Assembly: GCA_021775915.1 (NCBI GenBank)
Contig: JAJFGW010000043.1
Coordinates: 1-58,022, forward strand
Direction: 5' to 3'
From: Alphaproteobacteria bacterium
Lineage (GTDB): Bacteria; Pseudomonadota; Alphaproteobacteria; Micavibrionales; Micavibrionaceae
DNA length: 58,022 bases
Shown: in pieces, positions 32,353 to 40,900 of the stretch
Layout of the letters: each line of letters opens with the position of its first letter
Numbering within the stretch: the stretch's first letter is position 1
Program-made: the position numbers and the translations under genes
The notes under the pieces: generated by a model
Database searches by the model: none
Seen by the model: only the letters and a program-made list of their open reading frames with translations
What the model was told of the DNA's origin: nothing

Positions 32353-32508
32353 ATGACCAAAGAAAAAACAGAAAAGAAAAAAGACGGCGTGACATTTGAT
32401 ATGTATCACTTTTTTAGCCGCAAGGATGTAATCCTGGCGGTGCTGGTGATACTCGCATTTTTACTTTATGCGCTATCCTTGTTTTTTATGGGTGAGAAGG
32501 TTGTTTAA
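32353..32508 (+). CDS. Small single-pass membrane protein downstream of ppdK
   Basis: This 51-residue open frame starts one base after the ppdK stop, with a strong ribosome binding site, GGAGGG (32338-32343), inside the end of ppdK. The product has a basic N-terminus (MTKEKTEKKKDG), a short amphipathic stretch FDMYHFFSRKD, and one membrane helix (ILAVLVILAFLLYALSLFFM), ending GEKVV. It overlaps the convergent gene at 32486 by 23 bases. The spacing and the ribosome binding site argue that it is real; no function is known. Confidence 0.65.
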   Translation: MTKEKTEKKKDGVTFDMYHFFSRKDVILAVLVILAFLLYALSLFFMGEKVV

Positions 32509-33052
32509 GCTGCTCTTTTGAGTAAATACGTTCCATTTCCTCTGCGGCTTTAACAGCAGCATTGGAAAGGTGGGCGTTTCTTTTGGAATCGCTGTTCCCA
32601 ACCATTAAAGCAAGGAAAGCTGGCAAGACGGGCTGTGCGAATAAAAGGCCGTATCCAATAAACCCCACTCCCATAAAGTTTTTATTTTCCCAGTGTTTCT
32701 TAAGGTTCAAGTCTTGAGGGTTAATTTCCCGGACGTCCTGAAGCTGGTTCTCTATATCTCTGAGGTGTTTTTTTGCTTCGGGAGCCATATCTTTTGTTAC
32801 TTCATTGAAAATCTTGGCAAGGTGTAGGCTATTCTTTCTTTTTTGATAGGTGTCATACATAAAGACAGCATCAATGATGATGGGGGCAACCCATGGGTTG
32901 GGAACAAGAGCGGCAGAACCAACGCCAGCGACAAGGCCAAAGAGTACCGTTAGCAAGCTTCTTTTAGAATCTTTCCGTACATATTGATAAACATCGGAGG
33001 TCGTGCGGTAAGCTTGTTGTAGTGAGTTTTGTCCCTGTTGCTCTTCATTCAT
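32486..33052 (-). CDS. Hypothetical membrane protein
   Basis: The 188-residue product has a charged N-terminus (MNEEQQGQNSLQQAYRTTSD), two membrane segments at about residues 32-62 (LLTVLFGLVAGVGSAALV, APIIIDAVFMY) and another at about 130-150 (VGFIGYGLLFAQPVLPAFLALMVG). A helical cytosolic region lies between them, and the C-terminus is charged. The family is not recognised. GGAGAAAAGACT precedes the start at usable distance. It is 31 bases downstream of ygfZ on the same strand. Confidence 0.65.
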   Translation of the reverse strand: MNEEQQGQNSLQQAYRTTSDVYQYVRKDSKRSLLTVLFGLVAGVGSAALVPNPWVAPIIIDAVFMYDTYQKRKNSLHLAKIFNEVTKDMAPEAKKHLRDIENQLQDVREINPQDLNLKKHWENKNFMGVGFIGYGLLFAQPVLPAFLALMVGNSDSKRNAHLSNAAVKAAEEMERIYSKEQLKQPSHP

Positions 33053-33083
33053 AGTCTTTTCTCCGTTATGTAATCAGAGGTTT

Positions 33084-33851
33084 TTAGCAGATAACAATAT
33101 CCTGCGCAAGTTTTCCGGTGTCTGCGTCTTTGAGCAGGGCCAGCCCTAAATTACCGCAGTGGGAGCGCATTTCACCGACAAGCCTGTCGTCTACTTTAAT
33201 GTCTGTGCCGGAAGGCGGTAGTTGTTGTCCCTTGACGACATAAAGATGTTTTTTGGCAAGGCCACGGTGATACATGCGGGCGGTGAGTTCCTGCCCGACA
33301 TAGCAGCCTTTTTCAAAGGAAACGCCGTGAAGTTTGTCAATGTTGCACTCCAGAAGAGTTGATTTTTCGGGGATCATATCACGACTACCGTCTGGAATGC
33401 CGAGGCTGATACGGTGCCTGTCCCACTCTTCCTGACGATGCTGCTTTAGGGCACCGGGTTTTTCAAAAGAGCGTCCGCCCATTTCCGGGTGGCGGGAATC
33501 TGTATATTGGGGCGCATAACTAGCGTCAAACACGGCATAAACATCATTATGCTCTTCAACTGAAATCTTCACTTTTGTGCGTAACTTATAGAGATTAAAG
33601 CGTTTACATAGATCTTGCGCGCGTTCTCCGCCTTCGCAGTCGAGCAGTAAAAAGCCACCCCCTTCCAGCACAAAAAAATCGTGCAGGAACTTTCCTTGCG
33701 GGGTGAGCAGGCAGGCATAAATAGCGTTTTGCTTTTTTAGAAGTTCAATGTCATTGCTTATTAAATTCTGTAAGAACTCATAGCGATCTTCGCCTTCAAT
33801 ATGAATGAGGCCTCGGTTCGGTAATTTTACAAAAAATTTATTCATGTTCAT
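33084..33851 (-). CDS. ygfZ: YgfZ/GcvT-domain folate-binding protein
   Basis: The 255-residue protein has the tetrahydrofolate-binding GcvT-like fold with RYEFLQNLISNDIE, LTPQGKFLHDFFV and the signature LHGVSFEKGCYVGQELTARMYHRG, whose cysteine is the conserved YgfZ residue. YgfZ supports assembly or repair of certain iron-sulfur enzymes. Radical SAM and other Fe-S proteins in the window (HemW, KorAB and the flavoprotein) fit such a need, but no direct link is shown. Its start is 26 bases from the divergent glycosyltransferase gene. Confidence 0.92.
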   Translation of the reverse strand: MNMNKFFVKLPNRGLIHIEGEDRYEFLQNLISNDIELLKKQNAIYACLLTPQGKFLHDFFVLEGGGFLLLDCEGGERAQDLCKRFNLYKLRTKVKISVEEHNDVYAVFDASYAPQYTDSRHPEMGGRSFEKPGALKQHRQEEWDRHRISLGIPDGSRDMIPEKSTLLECNIDKLHGVSFEKGCYVGQELTARMYHRGLAKKHLYVVKGQQLPPSGTDIKVDDRLVGEMRSHCGNLGLALLKDADTGKLAQDIVIC

Positions 33852-33877
33852 TTGTGTTTGCCGTGGTAAAAAACAGT

Positions 33878-34837
33878 ATGAATGTTCTTTTTATCACATC
33901 AAACCGTTTGGGCGATGCTGTTTTATCAACGGGGTTGCTGGATTATATAATTCAAACACACCCGGATGCTAGTATTACTGTTGCCTGTGGTCATTTACCG
34001 GCTAGTTTGTTTGAAGGAGTGCCTAGTTTGAATCGGGTTATAGCCTTTAAAAAACAAAAGCACCATAAACATTGGTTTGATTTGTGGCGACAGGTTATCG
34101 GCACTAAATGGGACATTGTAGTTGATTTGCGCGACAGCGCCGTTTCGCGGCTAATCTGTGCAAAGCAGCGTCATATATTCTCCAAACATATTGATAAAAG
34201 CCAGCATAAGGTACAGCAAATTGCCGCTGTGATGGGGCTGGAAGCTCTTCCTGCTCCTTGTGTCTGGGTAACAGATGTGCAGCAAAAGAGAGCAAAAGAG
34301 TTAATCCCTGAGAGAGTCCCTGTGTTGGCCGTTGGCCCTACGGCGAACTGGATTGGTAAAACATGGGCGGCGGAGCGTTTCATTGAAGTCGTAGAATTTA
34401 TTACTGCGCCGGACGGTATTTTGCCCGGCGCGCGTGTCGCGGTGTTTGCTGCGCCGGGGGAAGAGGAGGATGCTTATAAAGTCCTGAATGCCGTACCGCA
34501 GGAGCGTCAAATAGATGTCATCGCTAAAACTGATCCGGGCACAGCAGTGGCTTCCCTGCAGCGCTGTGGTTTTTATATCGGTAATGATTCCGGCTTGATG
34601 CATTGCGCGGCTGCGGCAGGTGTGCCGACGGTTGGGCTTTTTGGCCCGAGTTATCCGCATTTATACGGGCCGTGGGGGAAACATACGGCTTTTGTTCGCA
34701 CACCGGAGAGCTTTGATCAATTGATTGATTTTGCGGGCTATACGCCGCAAACGCTGGACCACAGTTTAATGGGGTCTTTGACAACGGAAAATGTCATATC
34801 TGCGATTAAAGATTTTTGGAAAAATCACCAGTTGTAA
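33878..34837 (+). CDS. Glycosyltransferase family 9 (heptosyltransferase-like)
   Basis: The 319-residue protein opens MNVLFITSNRLGDAVLSTGLL, the GT9 donor-loop signature, and has DIVVDLRDS, VAVGPTANWIGKTWAAERF and the C-terminal GFYIGNDSGLMHCAAAAGVPTVGLFGPSYP. GT9 enzymes add heptose or related sugars to the inner core of lipopolysaccharide at the cytosolic membrane face. The start at 33878 matches the family; a GTG at 33854 would add eight residues. It converges with the outer-membrane protein gene, overlapping it by 13 bases. Confidence 0.92.
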   Translation: MNVLFITSNRLGDAVLSTGLLDYIIQTHPDASITVACGHLPASLFEGVPSLNRVIAFKKQKHHKHWFDLWRQVIGTKWDIVVDLRDSAVSRLICAKQRHIFSKHIDKSQHKVQQIAAVMGLEALPAPCVWVTDVQQKRAKELIPERVPVLAVGPTANWIGKTWAAERFIEVVEFITAPDGILPGARVAVFAAPGEEEDAYKVLNAVPQERQIDVIAKTDPGTAVASLQRCGFYIGNDSGLMHCAAAAGVPTVGLFGPSYPHLYGPWGKHTAFVRTPESFDQLIDFAGYTPQTLDHSLMGSLTTENVISAIKDFWKNHQL

Positions 34838-35901
34838 CGAAGACCGACGTGAAGTGACTGCGATTCATCATTGACCTCGTTTAGACGTATTGTTGGTGAG
34901 GCGCCGGTGGTTAAAAATGTCTGGTCAGTACCATCTTCAGCAGTGCGCTTTTGATACATGGCATCGACGGTTAAAGCGTAATCCTTTCCGAGAGCGTAGG
35001 CATATTCGGCATTGAGCAAAATACCGTCGCCATCGGCTTCATGGACAAAGCTCGGGTCTTGCCTAAATCCTGCGCGTAAATTCCAGACGGCTTCGCCGTA
35101 ATAAGTCAGGTCATGATATTCGCCGCGCAGGCGTAGCATATTTTTTTTGCCGGCAAATTCGGTCTCAAGACCTATAAACGGCCCGTACCATTCCGCTATA
35201 TATTTCGAATCAACCCCTCCGAAGGGGCCGGTCGCTGGTATTGTCTGGTTGCCGCCGGTAACATTATAAGTGTGCTGGTCCCATCCAAAGCCGATCAGAG
35301 GGGTTAGGCTTATCGTAGGGGCAGGGTCGTTCAAAGCTTCTCTTAGAGCGCGCGCGCGTTTTGCTCGTCCTCTTGCCGTTTTTGGTCTTCTGGAGGTCAG
35401 GATGGCTCTCGCTTTTTGGCTTGAGCCTGACACTTGAATTTTGTAGCCGACGGCAGTGGAAAGCCCGATGGTGGAGCCGGTGCTGGCGCTATTGTTGGAG
35501 CGCGAAAACTCAAGCGTGCGGTTATCTCCGTTAAAATCAGAGTCCTGATTATCTCCGCCGACTGTGATTCCGCCGGTGATTCCGGCCTCCATGTGGAAGC
35601 CGCCATCAATAATAGGGGTTTCCACAGGCACGACATGCCGGACTTTGCCTTTTAATTCAAGTACGGTGACATCTTCCCATGTAAGTTCGGAGAGAATATT
35701 CGGTGTGGCCGTGCCCGTAATATCAGATGCGATGTTCCAGTCAAAATCATTGCGGCGTATTCCGGCGCTGACAGACCATGTTGTTTCTCCTCTGGTCAGG
35801 AAGGGCTGGAATGTTTTTGTCGCGCTGGATTGCGCAAATGCCGTGTTTGCCGTTATTAAAAGCAGGATGATGGCAGCATAAATGTGTTTGATTTTAATCA
35901 T
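34825..35901 (-). CDS. Outer-membrane beta-barrel-like protein A
   Basis: The 358-residue product has a signal peptide (MIKIKHIYAAIILLLITANTAFA-Q) and ends in LHVGLRYNW, an aromatic C-terminus typical of outer-membrane barrels. In between are many short amphipathic strands (TTWSVSAGIRRNDFDW, WYGPFIGLETEF, NMLRLRGEYHDLTYYG, DYALTVDAMYQKR). Near the middle is a very basic insert, SRRPKTARGRAKRARALREAL, unusual for a barrel loop. The overall pattern recalls omptin-type proteins, but I cannot confirm that. It lies 6 bases after a paralogue (35908-36996), about 45% identical by eye in aligned stretches. Confidence 0.75.
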   Translation of the reverse strand: MIKIKHIYAAIILLLITANTAFAQSSATKTFQPFLTRGETTWSVSAGIRRNDFDWNIASDITGTATPNILSELTWEDVTVLELKGKVRHVVPVETPIIDGGFHMEAGITGGITVGGDNQDSDFNGDNRTLEFSRSNNSASTGSTIGLSTAVGYKIQVSGSSQKARAILTSRRPKTARGRAKRARALREALNDPAPTISLTPLIGFGWDQHTYNVTGGNQTIPATGPFGGVDSKYIAEWYGPFIGLETEFAGKKNMLRLRGEYHDLTYYGEAVWNLRAGFRQDPSFVHEADGDGILLNAEYAYALGKDYALTVDAMYQKRTAEDGTDQTFLTTGASPTIRLNEVNDESQSLHVGLRYNW

Positions 35902-35907
35902 CGTGCT

Positions 35908-36996
35908 TTAATTCCAGTTATATCGCAGTCCTACATGCAGGGACAGCGATTCATCGTTCACTTCATTTAGGCGGTTTGTGATAATGCCGCCACTCTTTAA
36001 AAGTATCTCTCTCGTGCCGGGGTCGGTGTCGCGGCTGCGGTGTGTCGCATCAATGGTTAGGGCATAATCATGAGCAAGGGCATAGGCATATTCAGCATTG
36101 AGTAAAATGCCGGTTCCGTCGGCATCGTCATCTACTCTTCTGACTGTGCTGGTTGGAGCATTGTCTTTTTCCGTGCCTGAAAAAGTGAGGTCATGTAGCT
36201 CTCCGCGCAGGCGCAGCATGTTCTTTCTGGTTTTTAATTCTGTTTCCAGACCGATGAAAGGGCCATACCAGTTCGCTGTGAGATCAAAATCAAAATCCCT
36301 TGGTCCTGTGTTAGGAAAGAGTTCAAAGCCGTCTTCAACATGATAGTTTTGCTGGTCTATTGCGTAACCGACAAGGGGGGTAAGGCTGATATGAGGGCCT
36401 GATGTATGCAGCGCCTCATTTAAGGCCTTTCTCTTTCTGGCCCTGCCTCTTGTTGTCCTTGGCGTTGCAGAGCTCATAATTCTTCTTGCTTTGGCACCGG
36501 GGGTGCCGGTCAGGTTTATTTTATATCCAATTGCTGCCGCGCCACCAATGGTATCACCGCCGTTGTTTTTGGATGTTTGGCGAAAGGTTTCTAGTGTTCT
36601 GTTGTCTCCGGCATAACCTGACCCTTGCTCTGTGCCGTTGATAATAAGTCCGCCGGTTATTTCTGCTTCGAGCTGTATGCCGCCTTTAATAAAATAAATA
36701 TCAGCTGGTCTTACATGTTTAACCTTGGCTTTTAATTCGAGTGTCTGGGTGTTTTTGAACTCTTCTTCAAAGGAAATGTTAGGTGTTGCTGTGCCTGTAA
36801 TATCGGAGGCAGCGTTGAAATCAAATTTGTTCTGGCGATACCCGGTGCTCACCGACCATGTTGTTTCGCTTCTGGTCAGGAAAGGTTCGAATTGTCTTTT
36901 TGTGTGTTTGCTTTGCGCATAAGACTCCGCTGCTCCCTGTGCTAAAAGCAAGACAGAGAGCAGGAAGGCAAGAGAAAAAACTATATATCTAGGCAT
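35908..36996 (-). CDS. Outer-membrane beta-barrel-like protein B
   Basis: The 362-residue product has a signal peptide (MPRYIVFSLAFLLSVLLLAQG, cleaved near SYA-Q) and the same plan as its downstream paralogue: F-PFLTRSETTWSVSTGYRQNKFDFN, NWYGPFIGLETEL, NMLRLRGELHDLTFSG, EYAYALAHDYALTIDA and the ending LSLHVGLRYNW. It keeps the basic insert (ATPRTTRGRARKRKALNEAL). The order B-A on the minus strand and the 6-base gap indicate a tandem duplication and one transcript. The role is unknown; a surface barrel is the best guess. Confidence 0.75.
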   Translation of the reverse strand: MPRYIVFSLAFLLSVLLLAQGAAESYAQSKHTKRQFEPFLTRSETTWSVSTGYRQNKFDFNAASDITGTATPNISFEEEFKNTQTLELKAKVKHVRPADIYFIKGGIQLEAEITGGLIINGTEQGSGYAGDNRTLETFRQTSKNNGGDTIGGAAAIGYKINLTGTPGAKARRIMSSATPRTTRGRARKRKALNEALHTSGPHISLTPLVGYAIDQQNYHVEDGFELFPNTGPRDFDFDLTANWYGPFIGLETELKTRKNMLRLRGELHDLTFSGTEKDNAPTSTVRRVDDDADGTGILLNAEYAYALAHDYALTIDATHRSRDTDPGTREILLKSGGIITNRLNEVNDESLSLHVGLRYNWN

Positions 36997-37023
36997 AAAG
37001 TTTACAGATCGCTTTTAAAAATA

Positions 37024-37527
37024 TTAGTAACTGCTTTCGGATGAAGAAGGATCCCCCATACGCGTGCCATATCGCTCGCCGGTAATGGCTTGAATGTAAT
37101 CTTCGCGGCTCTCTTCGGAGACATCGTAGGTCGCGTTTTCAATGCGTTCCCAGCCTTTGGCCATCATACAGGTCTCAAAATCATGATATTCAAGATGCTC
37201 GGCGCGTAAATATCCGTCACGTTCCGGTGTGTCCCATTCCGTTAGGCCGTCTGATCCTGCGCTGCCGTTATATTCACCCGGCGTAACATGCCGAATGGCA
37301 CCGAGTCGTTCCAGTTCCCTTATCTCGGTAACGCATCGCGAAATATCCCGATTGAGCATTTGCTGCGCTTTTGGGCCGCGCTGGTAAATAGCGGAGCTGG
37401 TCTCTGTTCTTTGCCAGTAATAGGCGCCAGTCAGCAGCTCTACCTTGCTAATTGGCTGAGAAGAGCAGGCCGTCAAGCCAAGCAAAAAGGCGCTTGTTAA
37501 AATAAGATTTGAGCATGATTTGAGCAT
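37024..37527 (-). CDS. Lipoprotein of unknown function
   Basis: The 167-residue product begins MLKSCSNLILTSAFLLGLTAC with the lipobox LTAC, so the mature N-terminal cysteine (about residue 21) should be lipidated. The start at 37527 has GGGGA upstream and puts the signal at the front; the frame is open to 37569. The mature part is polar and helical (QQMLNRDISRCVTEIRELERLG) with cysteines near residues 65 and 120 and a Ser-rich end. It lies between the barrel pair and the solute-binding protein, all on one strand. Confidence 0.75.
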   Translation of the reverse strand: MLKSCSNLILTSAFLLGLTACSSQPISKVELLTGAYYWQRTETSSAIYQRGPKAQQMLNRDISRCVTEIRELERLGAIRHVTPGEYNGSAGSDGLTEWDTPERDGYLRAEHLEYHDFETCMMAKGWERIENATYDVSEESREDYIQAITGERYGTRMGDPSSSESSY

Positions 37528-37598
37528 GAGAGTCCCCGTGCGGTGTTGTATGCTCTGGAAGGATAGCAAGACATGGGGATAGGCTCAAATGTCCTTTT

Positions 37599-39398
37599 CT
37601 AGTTATCCCCGCTCTTTATGGCATTCTCTGCCCACCATGTTTCGATAACCATGCCGTAAAGCGGTGTTTTGTCCGGATGGCGGATAAAGTTACGGTAGGA
37701 AACATAATCTTCACCGGCGTAATAAAGCGGTATTGTGTAATAATTCCAGCTCAAAATACGATCGAGCGCGTGGGCGTGGGCAACAAGATCTTCGCGGTCT
37801 TTGGCGTTCGCTATCCCTTGTGCCAGCGCGTCTATAGCTGGCTGGCAGATGCCGGGGAAGTTCCAGCGCGCGGGCTGGTCAGCGGATTCGCAGCTCCAAT
37901 ACAGCATTTGTTCTGTGCCCGGAGACAGGCTGTTGGTCCAGTGATAGAGCACCATGTCAAAATCATACTCGTTCAGGCGTCCCCGGAAGGCCGCAGAATC
38001 AAGGACGCGCACATGCGCCCTGATACCAAGGCGTTCAAGGCTGTTTATAAAGGAAAGCGCGACTTTTTCATCTTGAGGCGAATCGAGCAAAATTTCGAAT
38101 TTGAAAGGCTCGAAGGTCTTTTTGTGGACGCGCTTTCCGTCTTTGATAATCCAGCCCGCTTCTTTTAACAGGGCGCTTGCCTTGCGTAGATTTTTGCGTT
38201 GCTCGCTTTGGTTGGAGGTTTTAGCTGCCTGCCATGCCGGGCCGAAAACTTCAGGAGCTAGCGCGGACTCAAATGGCTTTAGAAGCGCCAGTTCAGCTTC
38301 TGATGGTTCTCCTGTTGCGGCCAGTTCGGAATTTGGGAAGTAGCTGGTGATGCGTTTATACTGGCTGTGAAATAAGTTCGTGTTGAGCCAGTCAAAATCC
38401 AGCACATAATTGAGCGCTTCGCGGACGCCCCGGTTATCAAAAGGGGTGCGGCGGGTGTTGAAAATAAGCGAGCGCACCCGCTCTGGGCGGCCATGTTGCA
38501 GGCTTTCTTTTGTCACTGCGCCGTTTTTTATGGCCGGGAAATCATAAGCGGTGGCCCATTTCCCGGCGTCTCTTTCGCGGCGCAGGTCAAGGTCGCCGGA
38601 TTTAAAGGCCTCAAAGGCCACGGAGTTATCGCGGTAATAATCATAGATAATACGCTCAAAGTTAAAATGTCCGCTATTCACCGGCAAATCTTTGGCCCAG
38701 TAATCGGGTGCGCGTTCATAAACGACGCGCCGCCCCGGATCGACTGCGGTGATTTTATAGGGGCCGTTTAAAAGAGGAATCTCTAAAAGCGTTGAATCAA
38801 ATTCGCGCCCGTCCCACCACGCTTTGGACAGCACCGGCATCATCGCCAGAATCATCACGGTTTCCCGGTCAAACCCCTCGCCAAAATGGAAGTAAACTTC
38901 ATGCTTACCCATGATTTTGGCGCTGTCCACCAGCTTGTAAATCCGCCGCATATTCGGGCGGCCATGATCGCGCAGCGTTTCGAAGGAAAACAGCACATCT
39001 TCGGCTGTAATAGGCGAGCCGTCATGAAAGCGCGCGGCTTTGTTGATGTGAAACGTAACCTCCGAGCGGTCTGCGGGAATATCTACTTTTTCGGCAATGA
39101 GCGGATACATGGTGAACGCTTCGTCCCAGACCCTTTGCATTAGCCGGTCATAAACGAGATTTAATCCCTGCGCTGCCTTGCCCTTAATCGCAAAGGGGTT
39201 GAGGTTATCAAATGTGCCAATGGCGGCTTGTTTAAGCGCGCCGCCCTTGGGGGCTTGCGGGCTAGCGTAATCCAGATGCGTGAAGTCAGCGCTGTATTTA
39301 GGCTGGCCGTGCATGGCAAGCCCCGTTAGCTCCTCAGCCTGAGCGGATGAAAAACTAATAAGGAATATAAAAGCAATCTGGATTATAATTCTTACCAT
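37599..39398 (-). CDS. Extracellular solute-binding protein family 5, YejA-like
   Basis: The 599-residue protein has a signal peptide (MVRIIIQIAFIFLISFSSAQA-E) and the family-5 layout of peptide ABC receptors. HGQPKYSADFTHLDYASPQAPKGGAL is the YejA-type opening, NLNPF and TFHINKAARFHDGSPITAEDVLFSFE the central signature, and LNPG-type QMLYWSCE lies late in the chain. YejA proteins bind oligopeptides such as microcin C in the periplasm. The matching permease and ATPase genes are not in this window. The start at 39398 overlaps the divergent macro-domain start; ATG at 39410 is an alternative. Neither has a ribosome binding site. Confidence 0.9.
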   Translation of the reverse strand: MVRIIIQIAFIFLISFSSAQAEELTGLAMHGQPKYSADFTHLDYASPQAPKGGALKQAAIGTFDNLNPFAIKGKAAQGLNLVYDRLMQRVWDEAFTMYPLIAEKVDIPADRSEVTFHINKAARFHDGSPITAEDVLFSFETLRDHGRPNMRRIYKLVDSAKIMGKHEVYFHFGEGFDRETVMILAMMPVLSKAWWDGREFDSTLLEIPLLNGPYKITAVDPGRRVVYERAPDYWAKDLPVNSGHFNFERIIYDYYRDNSVAFEAFKSGDLDLRRERDAGKWATAYDFPAIKNGAVTKESLQHGRPERVRSLIFNTRRTPFDNRGVREALNYVLDFDWLNTNLFHSQYKRITSYFPNSELAATGEPSEAELALLKPFESALAPEVFGPAWQAAKTSNQSEQRKNLRKASALLKEAGWIIKDGKRVHKKTFEPFKFEILLDSPQDEKVALSFINSLERLGIRAHVRVLDSAAFRGRLNEYDFDMVLYHWTNSLSPGTEQMLYWSCESADQPARWNFPGICQPAIDALAQGIANAKDREDLVAHAHALDRILSWNYYTIPLYYAGEDYVSYRNFIRHPDKTPLYGMVIETWWAENAIKSGDN

Positions 39399-39975
39399 GT
39401 CTGGATTCATAGCAGAGCAGGGCAAACGTTCCAATGCCCAATTGATAAAGCGCCTTGTTTTAAAAAAGGGCGATATTACGCAACAGGATGATGTTGACGC
39501 TATTGTGTCTTCCATTATGTCCGACATGAATATGGAGGGCTCGTTAAACCAAAGCCTGATAAAGGCCGCGGGACATCATTTCGATGAATTTATCCTTGAT
39601 AATATTTATAAGCCGCGTCCCGGCGACACCTATGTGGTGCCCGGTTTTGATCTGCCTGTTAAAAATGTCATTTTTATCGTAACGCCGGTATGGAAAGATG
39701 ATTTTGACAAGGAAGAGGCTTATTTATTGCGCTGTTACCGCCATGCCATGGAATCTGTAAGGCGTAAGGGGTTTAAAAAGGTGGCTTTCCCGGCGCTGGG
39801 TACCGGGTATCACGGTTACGCACCGGACAAGGCCGCGCGGCTGGCGATTAAGGGCATTATGGATCGTATGGTGCCGGAGATAGAGGAAGTACGAATTATC
39901 TGTAACACAGACAAAATCTTTGATGTGTTCTTAAAGCGCCTGAAAAAAATGGGAGATGTGAAGACGGATGGCTAA
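39397..39975 (+). CDS. Macro-domain protein, atypical
   Basis: The 192-residue protein has a macro-domain fold: LVLKKGDITQQDDVDAIVSS, NVIFIVTPVW, LLRCYRHAMESVRRKGFKKVAFPALGTGYHGYAPDKAARLAI and the end strand EVRIICNT. Macro domains bind ADP-ribose, and MacroD-type members hydrolyse it from proteins or O-acetyl-ADP-ribose. Here the first loop, normally NAAN-x(5)-GGGV, is SSIMSDMNMEGSLNQSL, so the catalytic asparagine and glycine run are missing; it may bind but not cleave. TATAAT (39384-39389) lies exactly 7 bases before the ATG, and no ribosome binding site is seen. Confidence 0.8.
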   Translation: MSGFIAEQGKRSNAQLIKRLVLKKGDITQQDDVDAIVSSIMSDMNMEGSLNQSLIKAAGHHFDEFILDNIYKPRPGDTYVVPGFDLPVKNVIFIVTPVWKDDFDKEEAYLLRCYRHAMESVRRKGFKKVAFPALGTGYHGYAPDKAARLAIKGIMDRMVPEIEEVRIICNTDKIFDVFLKRLKKMGDVKTDG

Positions 39976-39986
39976 AGAGCCGTCTT
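39961..39986. terminator. Inverted repeat at a convergent gene end
   Basis: AAGAC, four unpaired bases, GGCT, a 4-base loop, AGCC and GTCTT form an interrupted stem with a TTTAAAG tail. It covers the stop codons of both the macro-domain gene and the convergent MOSC gene and could stop transcription from both sides. Confidence 0.45.
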
Positions 39987-40835
39987 TAAAGCGTTAAGGG
40001 CTGTGTTTTCAAGAATCTTGCTCAAAGGGCGCGTCTCCAGAATTTCAACATTGTCCCCGACTTTGATAAGCCCTGTTTTGCGGGGGATGGCATTGTCGCC
40101 GAAATAGACGCCGCTTTTCCCTTTTCTCAGCTTTTTAAGGGTTGTTATCGGCTCTGACGAAGTTTTTTTACCGGTCGTCTGGTCTATCGTTATCATCACG
40201 CAGCGGTCGCAATGCTTGACCAGTTCCAGCTCAACCTCACCAACTTTAATGCGGAACCATACATCTTCGGCAAAAGCTTCGTTGCCCTCGAAAACAATGT
40301 TTGGCCGGAAACGATCCATTGTGATCTCATCGCTAAAGTGAGGCATCAGCGCGTCAAGCGATGCTGTCGTTGTGATAAGTAACGGGAAGCCATCGGCAAA
40401 GCTGACCTGGTCGCCCTGTTGTGAGAAGGTGAGGTCTGTCTGGCGCGGGTGACCGTCTGATAAACGCACAAGTTTGGCAGGGCATTCCAAAATACTTGAG
40501 AACCACTCATTGATGTTCCGGGGGGCAATATGGGCCGGGCATTCATCTTTCCAGACTTTTACCGGCATTGTAGTTGCAGACAGCTCGCTTTTGCTGACAA
40601 TCATGCTTTCTTCTGTATCAAAGGATAGCGCAAGCTTTTCGTCCGGAGTTAGGGCCGTTGATATTTTTGCCAGTATTTTATTCTGACGCTGGGTTATAAA
40701 ATTTCCGTCTTCGTCAACAACCATATAAAGCCGGTCATTTTTTAAGCCGCGCGCATCAACGGCGATTTCCTCAATCCTTACGGCTTGTGCAGATTTTAGA
40801 GGGTATATGAAGCAATCTTTTACAGTGATAGTCAT
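39972..40835 (-). CDS. MOSC-domain protein
   Basis: The 287-residue protein has the N-terminal MOSC beta-barrel (MTITVKDCFIYPLKSAQAVRIEEIAVDARGLKNDRLYMVVDEDGNFITQRQ in segments) and the C-terminal MOSC domain. The latter has FPLLITTTASLDAL, RFRPNIVFEGNEAFAED and the conserved cysteine in LVKHCDRCVMITIDQTTG. Proteins of this plan (YcbX/mARC-like) bind molybdenum cofactor and reduce N-hydroxylated compounds, usually with an electron partner. The start at 40835 matches family N-termini; an open frame to 40871 adds twelve residues without a family counterpart. Confidence 0.88.
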   Translation of the reverse strand: MTITVKDCFIYPLKSAQAVRIEEIAVDARGLKNDRLYMVVDEDGNFITQRQNKILAKISTALTPDEKLALSFDTEESMIVSKSELSATTMPVKVWKDECPAHIAPRNINEWFSSILECPAKLVRLSDGHPRQTDLTFSQQGDQVSFADGFPLLITTTASLDALMPHFSDEITMDRFRPNIVFEGNEAFAEDVWFRIKVGEVELELVKHCDRCVMITIDQTTGKKTSSEPITTLKKLRKGKSGVYFGDNAIPRKTGLIKVGDNVEILETRPLSKILENTALNALKTAL

Positions 40836-40900
40836 GTCTGGCTTTTTAGATAACAAAAAGCATTGTGGCAATGATTAAAAACAGGAAATATTTTTGGTGT

